From NCBI GenBank assembly GCA_947044365.1, contig OX345650.1, forward strand, positions 1,996,673-2,060,672: a DNA stretch of 64,000 bases. The letters run 5' to 3'. Position numbers and translations under genes: made by a program. Under the pieces are notes generated by a model. The model was given only the letters and a program-made list of their open reading frames with translations. It ran no database searches and had not been told where the DNA came from. Positions 35,701 through 45,950 of this stretch are shown here, piece after piece (positions within the stretch are counted from its first letter, which is position 1; the number at the start of each line of letters is the position of its first letter). Source of the DNA: Petrosia ficiformis (taxonomy: Eukaryota > Porifera > Demospongiae > Haplosclerida > Petrosiidae).

Positions 35701-38147
35701 TTGCTGGTGATATCCGTCAATTCAAACTACTATAAACCACTTAAAGTACTGGTTTTGCCCATGCTGTACTAGAAATTAACAAAAACATAGCACTGGGGAT
35801 GGTGTCTTGAAGCTTAATTCAGCAGTTGGCTCCACTGCTACTGTATGATCTTCTAGACACACCCCTCATGCTATACTTCCTGTATTCAGCGGTAGCACCA
35901 GTGATTTAACTAATATGTGTATCAATGATTTTATAACTATGAATTCTAAATTAGTACAAGCTTGTATATACATGTATACTTCATCACTCCAGGTCATAAA
36001 CTGAATGAGACTAATTATTTAAAATAGTTCATAACTTGATCCCTTGAGCCAGGATCATTAATAATTGAAGCAGACTTTTCATCAGAAAAGAACATGCATA
36101 GTTCACTATCAGGGGTATTACCAAAACCACATAAACCCACAAAGGGAATCTAAAAAAATACAGAATTTGTAAGTCAGTTAATTAAAATTCACAACACCTC
36201 AAAAAAGGCAAAAATAGATAATCAAAGCCAATACTAATATATACTACCTCAAATGTTTCTTGATTCAACTTAAATTCCAGTTTACCAGTGAAAGTCTCCT
36301 CTCCAGTTACTGTGTACCTACTACAAGGCCCTCTTGTTGGTAATATGCTAAGATCTACAACAAGGGACAGCAAAAACGCATATATATAAATCTTATAGTG
36401 AAGGTTTTTTTTTTTAATCGCCTAATCCTATATGCCCCCCCTAGATGAAGTTCATTTGGTGTTTCTAAGAATGCATTTTGTGTTCAGTCAAACCTTCATT
36501 GAGTTGTTTTACATACTCTGTCATTTTCCCCACACATTGTTCGATATCATAGAATGGAGTAAGACGAATATCCCCTAGCAAGTGTAGAAGATAAATTAAA
36601 ACAATTATATCTTCATTATTAATTATAAATTATTGTACATGTATTCTGGAAGTTGGGAAACAGTAACTATGAGTTATAACTAAAATGTTGATCAAAAGTC
36701 TATTGTTACATTTTGTCCTTGTAAATTTGAAGTCTGCTGGTACTTCATTCAAAGTTCTCATAATCATAGATTTGTAGGAAATTTGGTAATAGACAGATGA
36801 CAGACAAACAATATGGTACAGTAACCCACACCACCTATATACCCAGGTTAATGAAGATACAAGCATATTTATATCACAAACATATATGTGTGGGCACAAT
36901 TGCAAGTTAATTCCAATCTTATATGATTACATGTACATGTAACTGATTACTATACTGAGATATTAAAGCACATCCATGTCTAGTAGAGACTTCGCCAGAT
37001 ACTGTGCTGTGTGGTTTGGACTGGTTTCATTAAGTCTTAACCTTGGACCAAGCCGATACTTACTTAGTATATGTAAGTTGTCAGTTACTGGCAGTCATAA
37101 TATTCATAGCATTCCATATAGTTATGCTATAAACACAAACTATATAATATTAATTCCCCATGTGACACCAGGAATACATTTATGAGCAGCAGCTGCTCCT
37201 GGTGCGTTAGGAAAACTATTAAATTAAACTTCCAAAGTTATTCAAAAATGAATAAATTAGCTTCTAGCCACCTCTTCTAGTCTTATTGGTTATTGACTAT
37301 TACTTCAATATACCTTTTATTTCAGCCCATGGGGGAATTTGATTCACAGATCCTTCAGCACAACATATTTGTGTTGGTTTCATGGTAGAGGGAGTAAGAA
37401 ACTTATACTCATCTTCACTTGGATGCTAAAGGACAAAAAGAATTGATGAATTATTATGTACAAAATTACCTAGCAATTTAACAGGAATCTCTCTATTCTG
37501 GATTCTGGATACCCTTGGGACAAATACGTGTCCTGATTACAGCACCACCGTGTCCTCATTTCAGGGATGAATTTATATTGTAAAGCACAGTTAGGGACAT
37601 CTGTAAGTGTACATAATACAGGGATGTCCTCATTTCAGAGAGTTGGGTTCCATGGAATACATGAATTAATCACTGCAATCATAATAATGTGCATGTCATA
37701 TTCAAAGTTATTGTTAATAACATCAGAGATGCGTTTTATTCGTGAAATGTTAGTCTAAGACTATATGTTCATATAACGTATATAGTTATTATAAAATCTT
37801 AACTCTTACATGTTTTATTTAATGTTAATACTCAGCAATGATTATATTTCAATAAACAGTGAACTGTGTACTCACTGGTGGAAAATCTTCATAGAATTTG
37901 TTTTGCAAATAACTACAAGTTTCCATAACCAATTCCAGACTATTAATAGCCTACAGAGTAAGAGAGTGATATATATGTAGTTAGTATGATAGTGCTATTA
38001 TATAACATTTGTGGTATAAATGTTTGCATGACTACAGGGATGTATCTGACATTATGAAAATACAGGCACTAACTAAACTGTTTATGATCTATAGTAAAAC
38101 GGCTGTTTTTTTTTACAGCTATCCCCGATTGCTTTCCATGGGGTTTA

Positions 38148-38187
<40 letters not shown>

Positions 38188-41100
38188 CTGTCACATAGAC
38201 AACTATGTGTTGTATATGTAGTTAAGAAGTTTGCGTCATTCCGGGGGCTTAGTCAATTAATGGGCACCGCATGGCACGTAATAGAACACCATGATTACTG
38301 AATGATAACTAACATAAAATAATCACAGGGATACTTCATATATTTTGCTTAATGGCTTGCAGCGCTATCGTTATGATATCATATCTGCATTCTTTCAATG
38401 AAATTATTCATAACTTTTAATGACACTATAATCGAGTGACATCATTAGTATACAAAATTTGTAACATCACTCAAAACTAACAGATACATTGTATCAATAC
38501 TAAAATGATGGACAATGACAGATACTAATTATCAATCTGATTATTGTCACTTAGCCAGTTACATATTGAGAAACTTACTTTGTGAGGTAGACCAGAATGA
38601 AACAAACGTCCTTCCGCTCTTAATGTCCACATTGCAGCTGAAGCTGTACCTAAAAAAAGTGATGTGAAGTGTATACATAATATATGAATACTAGTGATGC
38701 ACCGATATGAGATTTTACCAATATTCTGATGATTGATAATTACTTTTAGATATGTACCGATAACCGATACCAATCCAATATTATATCTACTTTCTGGTTT
38801 CTGATTCTTTCATAAAAATGAGTATTTTCTCAATAATTATAATTATCATAAAAGCAATTAATGATGCTGTAATTACAAGAAATGACATTATTAGTACACG
38901 TTTTACAATATCGGTTATATCTTTCAGAAATAACCAATACCAATACTAAAAATAATGTCCGATAATGACTGATATCAATTACTGATCCGAATAAATACAT
39001 ACAAATAGTAAGACACACTACATACCAATACAAGGGTCCATATCTGCTGAATCAATCCAGTAAATTGGTCCATTCTTTAAAATGTCTAACTTCCCGTTCT
39101 TGAGTAACATGTCAACACCAACATTAGGTATTGTTCCATTCTCTTCACTGGAAAAAGAACACAAATACAAGAGTCAAAACATATTGTCTTATTCAACTAC
39201 ACAACTTGTAGCAAAATCATTGGGTTACTGCAATAACTAACAAACCCTACTATTATTACTTATTCCAAAACTTTCAGAAAATATAAAAGTACATGTAGTC
39301 ATTAAAATAACTTCAATAATACTTAGTGATATTTACCATGCTATGAATACAGCCCAAATATCTCTTCTGAGTTGAGGTCTCCTCTCAGCTAGTTGTATGA
39401 ACAGATCAGTCAATAAAGCAACATGACCCAAACAATCAGTAGTACCACGTCCATATAGTTTATCACCCTGTGTGAGGGGGATATATACATGTATATGTTA
39501 GTGTAGGCTTTAAATTATCACTCATTCACACATGACTCAAACACCATGTCCATATAGTTTATCATCCTGTGTGTGTGGGGGTATATACATGTATATGCTA
39601 GTGTATGCTTTAAATTATCATTCATTCACACATGACTCAAACATCACGTCCATATAGTTTATCACCTTGTGTGTGGGGGATATATATACATGTATATGTA
39701 TATGCTAGTGTGTGCTTTAAATTATCATTCATTCACACACGACTCAAACATCACGTCCATATAGTTTATCACCTTGTGTGTGGGGGATATATACATGTAT
39801 ATGTATATGCTAGTGTGTGCTTTAAATTATCATTCATTCACACACGACTCAAACACCACGTCCATATAGTTTATGTATGGGTGGAGATTTATAAGCTACA
39901 TGTTATTTGCCTCAGCGCAAGAATGAATACTGTCTATACATGTAGTTATCTACATATTGTAAACAAAATACAGTCGCTTACTTCAACTGTCAATTTGAAA
40001 GGGTCCCGTTCCCATGTTTCAGGATTAGCAGGAACACAATCCAAGTGACTCCCTACAAATCCCACTGTCCCATTAGCACCAGGGGATTTATATCCTAAGA
40101 TCAGATTGCCCCTTCCTTCTACATAGGCCACATGTTCAATGATCAATGGGCCGCCATTTTCAGTGGAGTAAGGTTTGAGAGCTTCAAGTAGATGCTTAAT
40201 AGCTCTACAAAAGTAATTTATGATATAGTGAATGTAAGAGTTACTGTAAGCGTTTACTTGAAAGCAAAAAAAAAAATTTAATTTGTCTCTAAAATTTGGG
40301 TTGAATAAAAAGAAAAAATAGTTATTTAAGAGCTACATTTTGTTACTGGGTGAGACCAGCGATCATGCCATTGCTATCAACTTCAAAATTCAAAATGAAT
40401 AATGTAAACTACAGTAATTTGAAATCACACTGTGTATTGTGATGCACTAATAATCGGATCAGTAATCAGTAATCAGTAATCAGTATCAGGTCATTATCAG
40501 GTCATTATCAGGTACTGGTATCTGTTATTTCTGAAAGATGTAATCAATATTGTAATAAGTGTACTAATAATGTCATTTCTTGTGACTATAGAATCATTAA
40601 TTGCTTGTATGATACTCATAATTATTGAGAAAATGCTTATTTTCATTGAAAGAATCAGAAACCAGAAAGTAGACATAATATCATATCGGTACCAGTATCA
40701 GTACATATCTAAAATAATTATCGGTTTATTGGAATATCGGTAAAATCTCTTATCAGTACATCACTAATTGTGTGTATACATGTATGTATGGACATATTTT
40801 ATGTAGTAGCTTCAGTTAATGACAAGAATGTTAAATGCTAATGTAGTTAATAGCCTAACTAAAAGTTACAGTAGCTAAGTTTTGTTCCAACAGCATATAA
40901 TTCGCTTTACTGATCCTGTTATTGGCTTACAATAGAAGAGATCAAATATAATGTTATAGATGCTTATTACCATGTTGTAATAATTCAGTGAAGTTTTTTA
41001 TTGAGTCTTATTAACACGGTGAAATTTTCTTCATTAATAAAAAATTAATTAATAAAAACTGAACGTTTCAACCCGAAGGTCTTCTTCATCAGTATACAAA

Positions 41101-44100
41101 ACATAAACCAAACAGCGTATTTATAGATGGATCAAATATAATCATTGATTTATATCATGATATCGCGAACATAATTAGAATAGTAATGCATTCAACTATC
41201 ACCGAGCTCTAGTACTGTACCATAGACACTTCCGTATACAATAAAGCCAATCGTATATACTACATTTGCTATACTACATGTAGTCTACATATGCATATTT
41301 CTCCAGGAGTGATACTGGAGTCCTATATCTGTTTTTTTTTTTTTAATCACTCCAGGATTTGCTCCATATATTGAAGACTGAGTGAGATACAAGTATGGCT
41401 ACCGTATATTTTTCATTGATTATTCTTGTCAGTCAAACCAATACAGTGTAGTGATTGTATTGACTACAAAATTTTCATGTTCTCATTTATTCAATCTCAA
41501 AAGATTTACGTGGTTCTCAAGTTTTACAATTTGTTTGTCATCAGGTATGTTATTCATGTATACAAACAAATTGTAAAACTTGAGAACCACGTAAATCTTT
41601 TGAGATTGAATAAATGAGAACATGAAAATTTTGTAGTCAATACAATCACTATACTACAAATACAAGTACATACAAAACAGCTGGTACATATAGCCTTGGG
41701 TTCTTAACAGTTATCAATTTATCACAGACTAGTGTTGTTTTATTTTGACAAAAATTACCACTATTAATTAGTATGCCTGGTTTATCAATCATTTAGTTTT
41801 TAATTAACTAGAAGGGTTTGAGTTTCAGTTAAATAACTAAAAGTACCAGTTACGGCCAATTTTCATTTTATTTAGTTAAAGTTACTGCAACAGACTTGTA
41901 ATTTATTAGTTAACTAAAAGTAAAAGATATACCACCTGCTTCAGAGGCCCTTGGGTCATACAAACTATCATACTGAAAATAATTTACTACTACTTAAGTT
42001 TCAGGGACATCTGTGAAAGTTTCAAAATACATAATAATAAATTATAATTTCCTCCCTCCCCAGTTATTCATTATGATAATGATGGGAAAAGAGGGAGGGA
42101 GGGAGATCATATAACATTATTGGGTTGGCCAGTCATGTATTCTAGAAATGAATATAATTTGTACACCTGTAGTTGCAGAATTAATATTATAATCATTAAT
42201 GGGTGTAGCAAATACAATATCAGTAATCCCAGCTGTCAAAAAGCATACAGCATAATAATCTTGAAGAGGAATGTCCCTCTCCAGCAGCACCAAGTGTGGA
42301 CATTAAACACCACTTTCAAAAGAAAAATGCAGCAAATTCAAGCGCATTAAATCTCTCCCTCCCAATTATATACATACAGTATGTACATGTATTCCTAGTT
42401 CTTTAATAATGAAGTAACATATGGAAATTTCACTTGTCATATACAAAAGTAAAAATAAACAAACATTTTAAATATAAACTGTTGATCACAGTATATTATT
42501 AGGATCAAGTATAATATACGGGCAGAGCAACGTAGCGATCTAATGAAGCCACAAGAGTGTTACAAGTGTTCCACCCACCACTTCCGGATTCGTCACCTTA
42601 TTAATTATGCACGATAGGTGTGGCAGGTTGTAACATTGCATATTGCTCGTTAACATGCTGATGATATCCCTACCGACAAGAGGCCTAAACTGGGGGGGCT
42701 GTGCCCCCCCAGACCCCCCCCTGTTTGTCAGGAACAGGAGCTGTTTGTCAGCGTAAATGTCAAACAGTGGGATTAAATAACACCACACCTATCCGCAAAT
42801 GGTGGGTGGAACACTTGTAAAATACTCTTGTGGCTTCATTAGATCGCTACGTTGCTCTGCCCGTATATTATACTTGATCCTATTATTAAATATAATAATT
42901 ATATATATATATACAGGAGTCCATGATAGTAAGAGGGAAGGAGTGTGAATCGCCCACGTTGTAACAAGATTTTTGTATCAGCGATGTCTCGCTAGCGGAT
43001 ATACTATTTTTAGAAAGATGCTTGGCCACGTGGCCCAGAAATGACCACACCTCCACGAAAACATGGCTTTTGTTTCAACACGAAGGCCACATAGATTGTC
43101 TGCTATTCGTTCTAATTCTATCAAGTAGCAAACACAACCACTCCAATTAGAGATCGTTTACGAGAGGCGACAAGAAGTACTCCTATTTTAGGAGAAACGA
43201 AGCGTTTTATCGATCTTGTATCTTGGAGGTGCGGTCATTCTGCTGGCCAAACACTTTCTAAAAATAGTATATCCGCTACAGGGATTTTCAGGTCCGTTGT
43301 CAATATTCCTTATGCGCATGCGTAGAAATTATATAAGCGGTTGATTTGAAAATGCCAGTGCCCTATCAACTAGACCTGCGATTGTGAGTTGTGTGGCTTT
43401 ATCTTGCCCACAGACATGATTTTAAGACTATAGCTTCTCTTCTAAACATTTCAGATCGTACAGTGAGGCGATATATTGATCTGTTTGTGAATACTGGTGA
43501 AGTTGAACCAAGACCTCGCAAGAATGGACCTTCAAAGCTTTTAGATACATTTGAACAGGTATTTCTTCTTCAGTGTATTTTAGAAAATCCTGGAATATAT
43601 CTGCATGAAATAAAGTTTAAACTATATGAACTATTTGGAGTAGAAGTGAGTGCATCAACTATATGTAGAACACTCCACTACATGGGATGTAGTCGTCAGA
43701 AGATGCATTTGGTAGCCCTACAACAGTCTGATGTTCTCAGAGGCAAGTTTATGGCAGATATTTCTGTCTATGATCCTAATATGTTGGTATGGCTAGATGA
43801 GAGTGGATTTGATAAAAGAAATGCAGTTCGTAAGTATGGATATAGCATTCGGGGAATTCCTCTCTGTGATCAACGTTTGTTGATTAGGGGCACTAGATAT
43901 ACAGCCATTCCCATTGTCTCACTGGAAGGTGTCCATGATGTGTATTTATCTGAGGGAACAACAAATGGTGACAGATTTGCTCATTTTGTGAGAAATTACT
44001 TACTACCCATTTTACTACCTTTCAATGGTATTAATCCAAGATCAGTTTGCATAATGGACAATGCAAGTATTCATCATGTTGAGGAAGTAAAGGATTTGAT

Positions 44101-45791
44101 TGAAGCATTTGGTGCTAAGTTAATTTTTTTGCCTCCTTACTCCCCTGACCTCAATCCTGTGGAAGGAATTTTCAGCCAAACAAAAAGCATCATAAAGGAA
44201 AATTATAGATTGTTCGAAGCATGTATTGCAGTAAGACCGCTTCTTTCAATGGCTTTTGAAATGGTCTCAGTAAATGATTGCTATGGTCATATTAAATGTT
44301 GTGGATACATATAACAATTCTTGATGACACACTGTTTTACTGACAATAAAATTACATGTCCAACTCATTAAGTTTGCACAATCATTGTGATTATAATAAT
44401 GAGTATGATAATGAAAACTGATTATGATTATGAAAAAAAATTAATTATGATAACGTTTTTAGCATTTTCAGAATCACTGCTTTTTCTGAATTATATTCAC
44501 CAGTTGACAACACACCAGATTCTAGAAGGTTTTTAATATCTGAGAGTTGTTTATAACATTTCGTGCGACTGTCTATCAGTTTAGCAGGACTATTCATTGT
44601 TGAACCACTGCCAGATGATTGTGGTATAAGTACAGAGGTTAGTTCAGTAAGAGCACAAGATACAGTTTCACCAGTTGAAATACTTTTTTTCTTAGCAGAT
44701 GCGGTACCACCACCAGCTCGAAGAAACATAGTTGTTGCTGGAGGACTGGTATGAACCCCAGCTGAACACATTTCAGCCCATATTCTGTACTGCATGGGAG
44801 TGTAAGTAGCACCATATTTTGTTTTCAATTCCTTTATTGCCTCATCAACCAGGTCTTCTCTCTCCTGAGATTTCCTCCTCTTTTTCTTGATGCTTTGAAC
44901 TTCTTCTAATTCATCATCTGAACTCAATTCCTTAATAGTTTTCTTGTTACCCACTTTTTTTAAGCCATCACACCAAAGAATTACATTTGTCCCTTTCTGT
45001 ATGTTACTCCAAACCTCAGATAGATCCTCTCTACTTCGTAAGTACACAGCACTACTCCCTTGCAAGTATCCAACATCAAAATTAGAGCAAATTTCATCAC
45101 CCAATTGGGTCTTTATGATACCCTTCAGGTTTTCAACAGATGATGAATTGCTTAAGATAATGTTCCTCAGAGTAAACATTTTACTATCCTTTTTATTACT
45201 TCTGGAGCAAACTTTAATGAGCACTTTTTCAATCATAGGCTGTGGCCTGAGAGGTGTAACCACGACTCCTCCTCCTCCTCGTATAGGGCCAGGTATTTGA
45301 ACAGTACTGAGAGCATGTGGTCCATTGTGGACAGTTACAGAATTTGAGACTGTACCAGAGACTAAACCTAATCCTCCAAGCGCAATTTTCATCTTATCAC
45401 CTCGACCTTCAGACATTTCTACACGTTTAGTTATATACTACATGTGTACATGTACAAGGCAAGCAGGTAACCAAAGTGCGCATGCGCAAAATAACTATTA
45501 AAGATTGACAACGGACCTGAAAATCCCTGTAGCAAGACATCGCTGATACAAAATCTCGTTACAACGTGGGCGATTCACACTCCTTCCCTCTTACGTTTTT
45601 TCTATCATGGACTCCTGATATATATATATATATATAATTATTGTCAAGGTGAATAATGACTTTTAGACTCACCTATCTTCCTGAGGAATAAATTTGAAAG
45701 GATTGTTCTGCAAATATTGTGTTTCACCGATTAGTTTACCAAGAATATCAATGAATCTGTTACAGTTTAATTGCAAGTCAAGGGCAGCCAT
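32798..45791 (-). CDS. M20 metallopeptidase, eukaryotic acetylornithine-deacetylase (ArgE-like) type
   Basis: Exons on minus: 45791-45673, 40204-39982, 39467-39337, 39147-39026, 38649-38579, 37950-37876, 37425-37314, 36574-36494, 36354-36248, (36149-36036 optional), 34878-34735, 32914-32798. Phases agree, giving 433 residues (471 with the optional exon). Di-zinc motifs are complete: GSHLDCVP (His ligand and Asp), YGRGTTDCLGH (bridging Asp), ACEENGT (catalytic and ligand Glu), DSADMDP (ligand) and TGYGHSDVYHGDNEYC (last His). GSLPLVSDLQKAGFDVQ is typical of the plant/Dictyostelium ArgE-like branch. The expected reaction is hydrolysis of an N-acyl amino acid such as N-acetylornithine; the substrate is inferred only from family. 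The 36,149-36,036 exon keeps frame but splits a conserved junction and may not be used. Head-to-head with GDH; intron 1 is packed with transposons. Confidence 0.85.
33385..33770 (+). repeat. Interspersed repeat family (TATGGCCC...), copy 3
   Basis: TTATGGCCCATAGGACCATC...GCTTTCCCATGGGTTCGA...GATTACTGAATGCTGGACAC...GGGATACTTTTTTTTCTAT. The most complete copy, about 380 bp, close in length to copy 1. It lies inside the last large intron of the ArgE-like gene. Confidence 0.8.
34395..34515. other. GC-rich island of about 120 bp
   Basis: A block of clearly higher GC (CCCCCTGCGGGGCTTATCCC, GGGGACCCCGGGGGGATG) inside very AT-rich intron sequence. It has self-complementary parts (CTTGCAGGCAAAGA / TCTTTTGCCAAGG). 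Smaller GC-rich islands sit at 42,690-42,725 and 60,270-60,355. Origin unknown, possibly a degraded element. Confidence 0.5.
34925..35625. repeat. Minisatellite of 45/46-bp units
   Basis: About 15 copies of CATCCAGTGCTATATTTGCC...GAGCACAGTTAGT in the ArgE-like intron. Two classes: TTAGTATATACTACATCC (46 bp) and TTAGTTAGACTACATCC (45 bp). The 45-bp class gives a spurious plus-strand frame (VLYLPYGAQLVRLHP)n. Confidence 0.92.
37480..37665 (-). mobile_element. Degenerate copy of the CAGTG...CTCTATTC MITE
   Basis: TCTCTCTATTCTGGATTCTGG, GTGTCCTCATTTCAGGGATG, TTAGGGACATCTGTAAGTGT: the same pieces in reverse order as the element at 59,568-59,743. Ends poorly kept. In an intron of the ArgE-like gene. 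Confidence 0.65.
38095..38350 (+). repeat. Interspersed repeat family (TATGGCCC...), copy 4, with (TA)n
   Basis: CCCGATTGCTTTCCATGGGG, then a (TA)n tract, GTTGTATATGTAGTTAAGAA, CTTAGTCAATTAATGGGC and GGGATACTTCATATA. Shorter and diverged. In an intron of the ArgE-like gene. Confidence 0.7.
38692..38995. mobile_element. hAT-like MITE, orientation 1
   Basis: Starts TAGTGATGCACCGATATGAG, a common hAT-type terminus. The body (TTTCTGGTTTCTGATTCTTTC, AATGACATTATTAGTACA, TATCGGTTATATCTTTCAGA) is the reverse complement of the body at 40,439-40,766. Right end unclear. Confidence 0.7.
39470..39890. repeat. Intronic tandem array built from an exon start
   Basis: Four copies, 99-107 bp apart, of a unit that includes the acceptor and first ~20 coding bases of exon 3 of the ArgE-like gene (minus: GGTGATAAACTATATGGACG), plus upstream intron with TATATACATGTATATG. 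Copies at about 39,550, 39,650, 39,757 and 39,862 (plus-strand CCATATAGTTTATCA). Only the true exon at 39,467 goes on to the metal-binding Asp motif. Confidence 0.85.
40439..40766. mobile_element. hAT-like MITE, orientation 2
   Basis: Left end TGATGCACTAATAATCGG, right-end complement AGTGATGTACTGATAAGAG. Same element as 38,692-38,995 in opposite orientation, one intron away. Includes a triplicated AATCAGT. Confidence 0.72.
41040..41115 (-). other. CTGATGA...GAAAC motif, retroelement-tail-like
   Basis: The minus strand reads ACTGATGAAGAAGACC, TTCGGG and TTGAAACGTTCAG. CTGATGA followed by a short stem and GAAAC is the conserved core order of hammerhead ribozymes, and similar phrases occur at ends of some retroelements. 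Stem II would be weak and no cleavage-site strand was identified. Confidence 0.3.
41450..41650. repeat. Long near-perfect palindrome, about 87-bp arms
   Basis: Left arm 41,450-41,536 and right arm 41,564-41,650 are complementary with no mismatch seen; the loop of 27 nt reads GTCATCAGGTATGTTATTC and on. No frame. Lies in intron 1 of the ArgE-like gene. Confidence 0.9.
42502..42880. mobile_element. MITE, 379 bp, about 80-bp TIRs, TATTA duplication
   Basis: Ends GGATCAAGTATAATATACGG and its complement; TIRs extend about 80 bp through AGCAACGTAGCGATC and AAGTGTTCCACCCACCA. TATTA flanks both ends (42,497-42,501 and 42,881-42,885). The centre is GC-rich (GTGCCCCCCCAGACCC). Confidence 0.85.
42995..43276. 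mobile_element. MITE nested in left TIR of the transposon
   Basis: The element is 282 bp with TIRs starting GCGGATATACTATTTTTAG, imperfect for about 65 bp. It is flanked by TA on both sides (42,993-42,994; 43,277-43,278). The right TIR of the host element reads straight through (GTCTTGCTACAGGGATT), showing the empty site with a single TA. Mariner-type target duplication. Confidence 0.9.
43352..44314 (+). pseudogene. DDE (DD34E) transposase with early in-frame TGA
   Basis: The frame opens at ATG 43,352 (MPVPYQLDLRL) and meets TGA at 43,385, then stays open to 44,314 (307 codons from GTG 43,391). The N-terminal helix-turn-helix has FKTIASLLNISDRTVRRYI. Catalytic acidic residues: WLDESGF, MDNASIHH and SPDLNPVEGIF. 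The spacing between the second Asp and the Glu is 34, the DD34E pattern of Tc1/mariner and IS630-like enzymes. The stop removes or delays the start, so this copy is probably inactive unless translation begins downstream. The TGA could have come from CGA by CpG decay. Confidence 0.85.
44445..45416 (-). CDS. Transposon accessory protein of unknown function
   Basis: 323 residues, opposite to and converging on the transposase, inside the same TIRs. Residues about 60-150 look like a ubiquitin-like or PB1-like fold (KVLIKVCSRS, FTLRNIILSN, VWSNIQKGTNVILWCDG). A Lys/Arg/Glu-rich likely nuclear signal follows (KKKRRKSQERED), then KYGATYTPMQYRIWAEMCSA, a Ser/Gly-rich stretch and a C-terminal helix. 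No catalytic motif recognised. It could be a DNA-binding or regulatory partner of the transposase, or a captured host gene. Frame intact. Confidence 0.7.
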   Translation of the reverse strand: MSEGRGDKMKIALGGLGLVSGTVSNSVTVHNGPHALSTVQIPGPIRGGGGVVVTPLRPQPMIEKVLIKVCSRSNKKDSKMFTLRNIILSNSSSVENLKGIIKTQLGDEICSNFDVGYLQGSSAVYLRSREDLSEVWSNIQKGTNVILWCDGLKKVGNKKTIKELSSDDELEEVQSIKKKRRKSQEREDLVDEAIKELKTKYGATYTPMQYRIWAEMCSAGVHTSPPATTMFLRAGGGTASAKKKSISTGETVSCALTELTSVLIPQSSGSGSTMNSPAKLIDSRTKCYKQLSDIKNLLESGVLSTGEYNSEKAVILKMLKTLS

Positions 45792-45950
45792 CACTTTATA
45801 CTCACAACCACGTGTATGGTGAACGCAGAGCACACCCACGTGTATGCATATGGTGAACGCGTAAGCTAAGGTGAGTTTGCAACGCAATTTGATTGGTCAG
45901 ACTTCTAAAACGCCCTTATGACGCCCATGATTATATTTCCTGTTAGAAAG
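45792..45950. promoter_or_regulatory. Shared divergent promoter, ArgE-like / GDH
   Basis: Between the ArgE-like ATG (45,791, minus) and the GDH 5' UTR exon. Two direct copies of a block, CACGTGTATGGTGAACGC and CACGTGTATGCATATGGTGAACGCG, each with an E-box-like CACGTG. An inverted CCAAT (GATTGGTCAG) lies at about 45,890. Function inferred from position and motif. Confidence 0.6.

Larger units (their letters stand above)
42914..45617. mobile_element. Two-ORF IS630/Tc1-mariner-type DNA transposon
   Basis: The element begins CAGGAGTCCATGATAG and ends with its complement, inside TA-rich flanks. TIRs are about 140 bp, including GAGGGAAGGAGTGTGAATCG, GTATCAGCGATGTCT and ACAGGGATTTTCAGGTCCGT. The left TIR is split by a 282-bp insertion. 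The element carries a transposase on plus and a second protein on minus, converging. It sits in intron 1 of the ArgE-like gene. TIR similarity between the ends is high, suggesting recent arrival. Confidence 0.88.

Noticed and set aside
36036..36149. Extra exon of the ArgE-like gene (IPFVGLCGFGNTPDSELC)
   Set aside because: Keeps frame and has splice sites, but the donor GTTATG is weak and it would split the conserved join between NQETFE and GIACD. Kept only as an optional exon.
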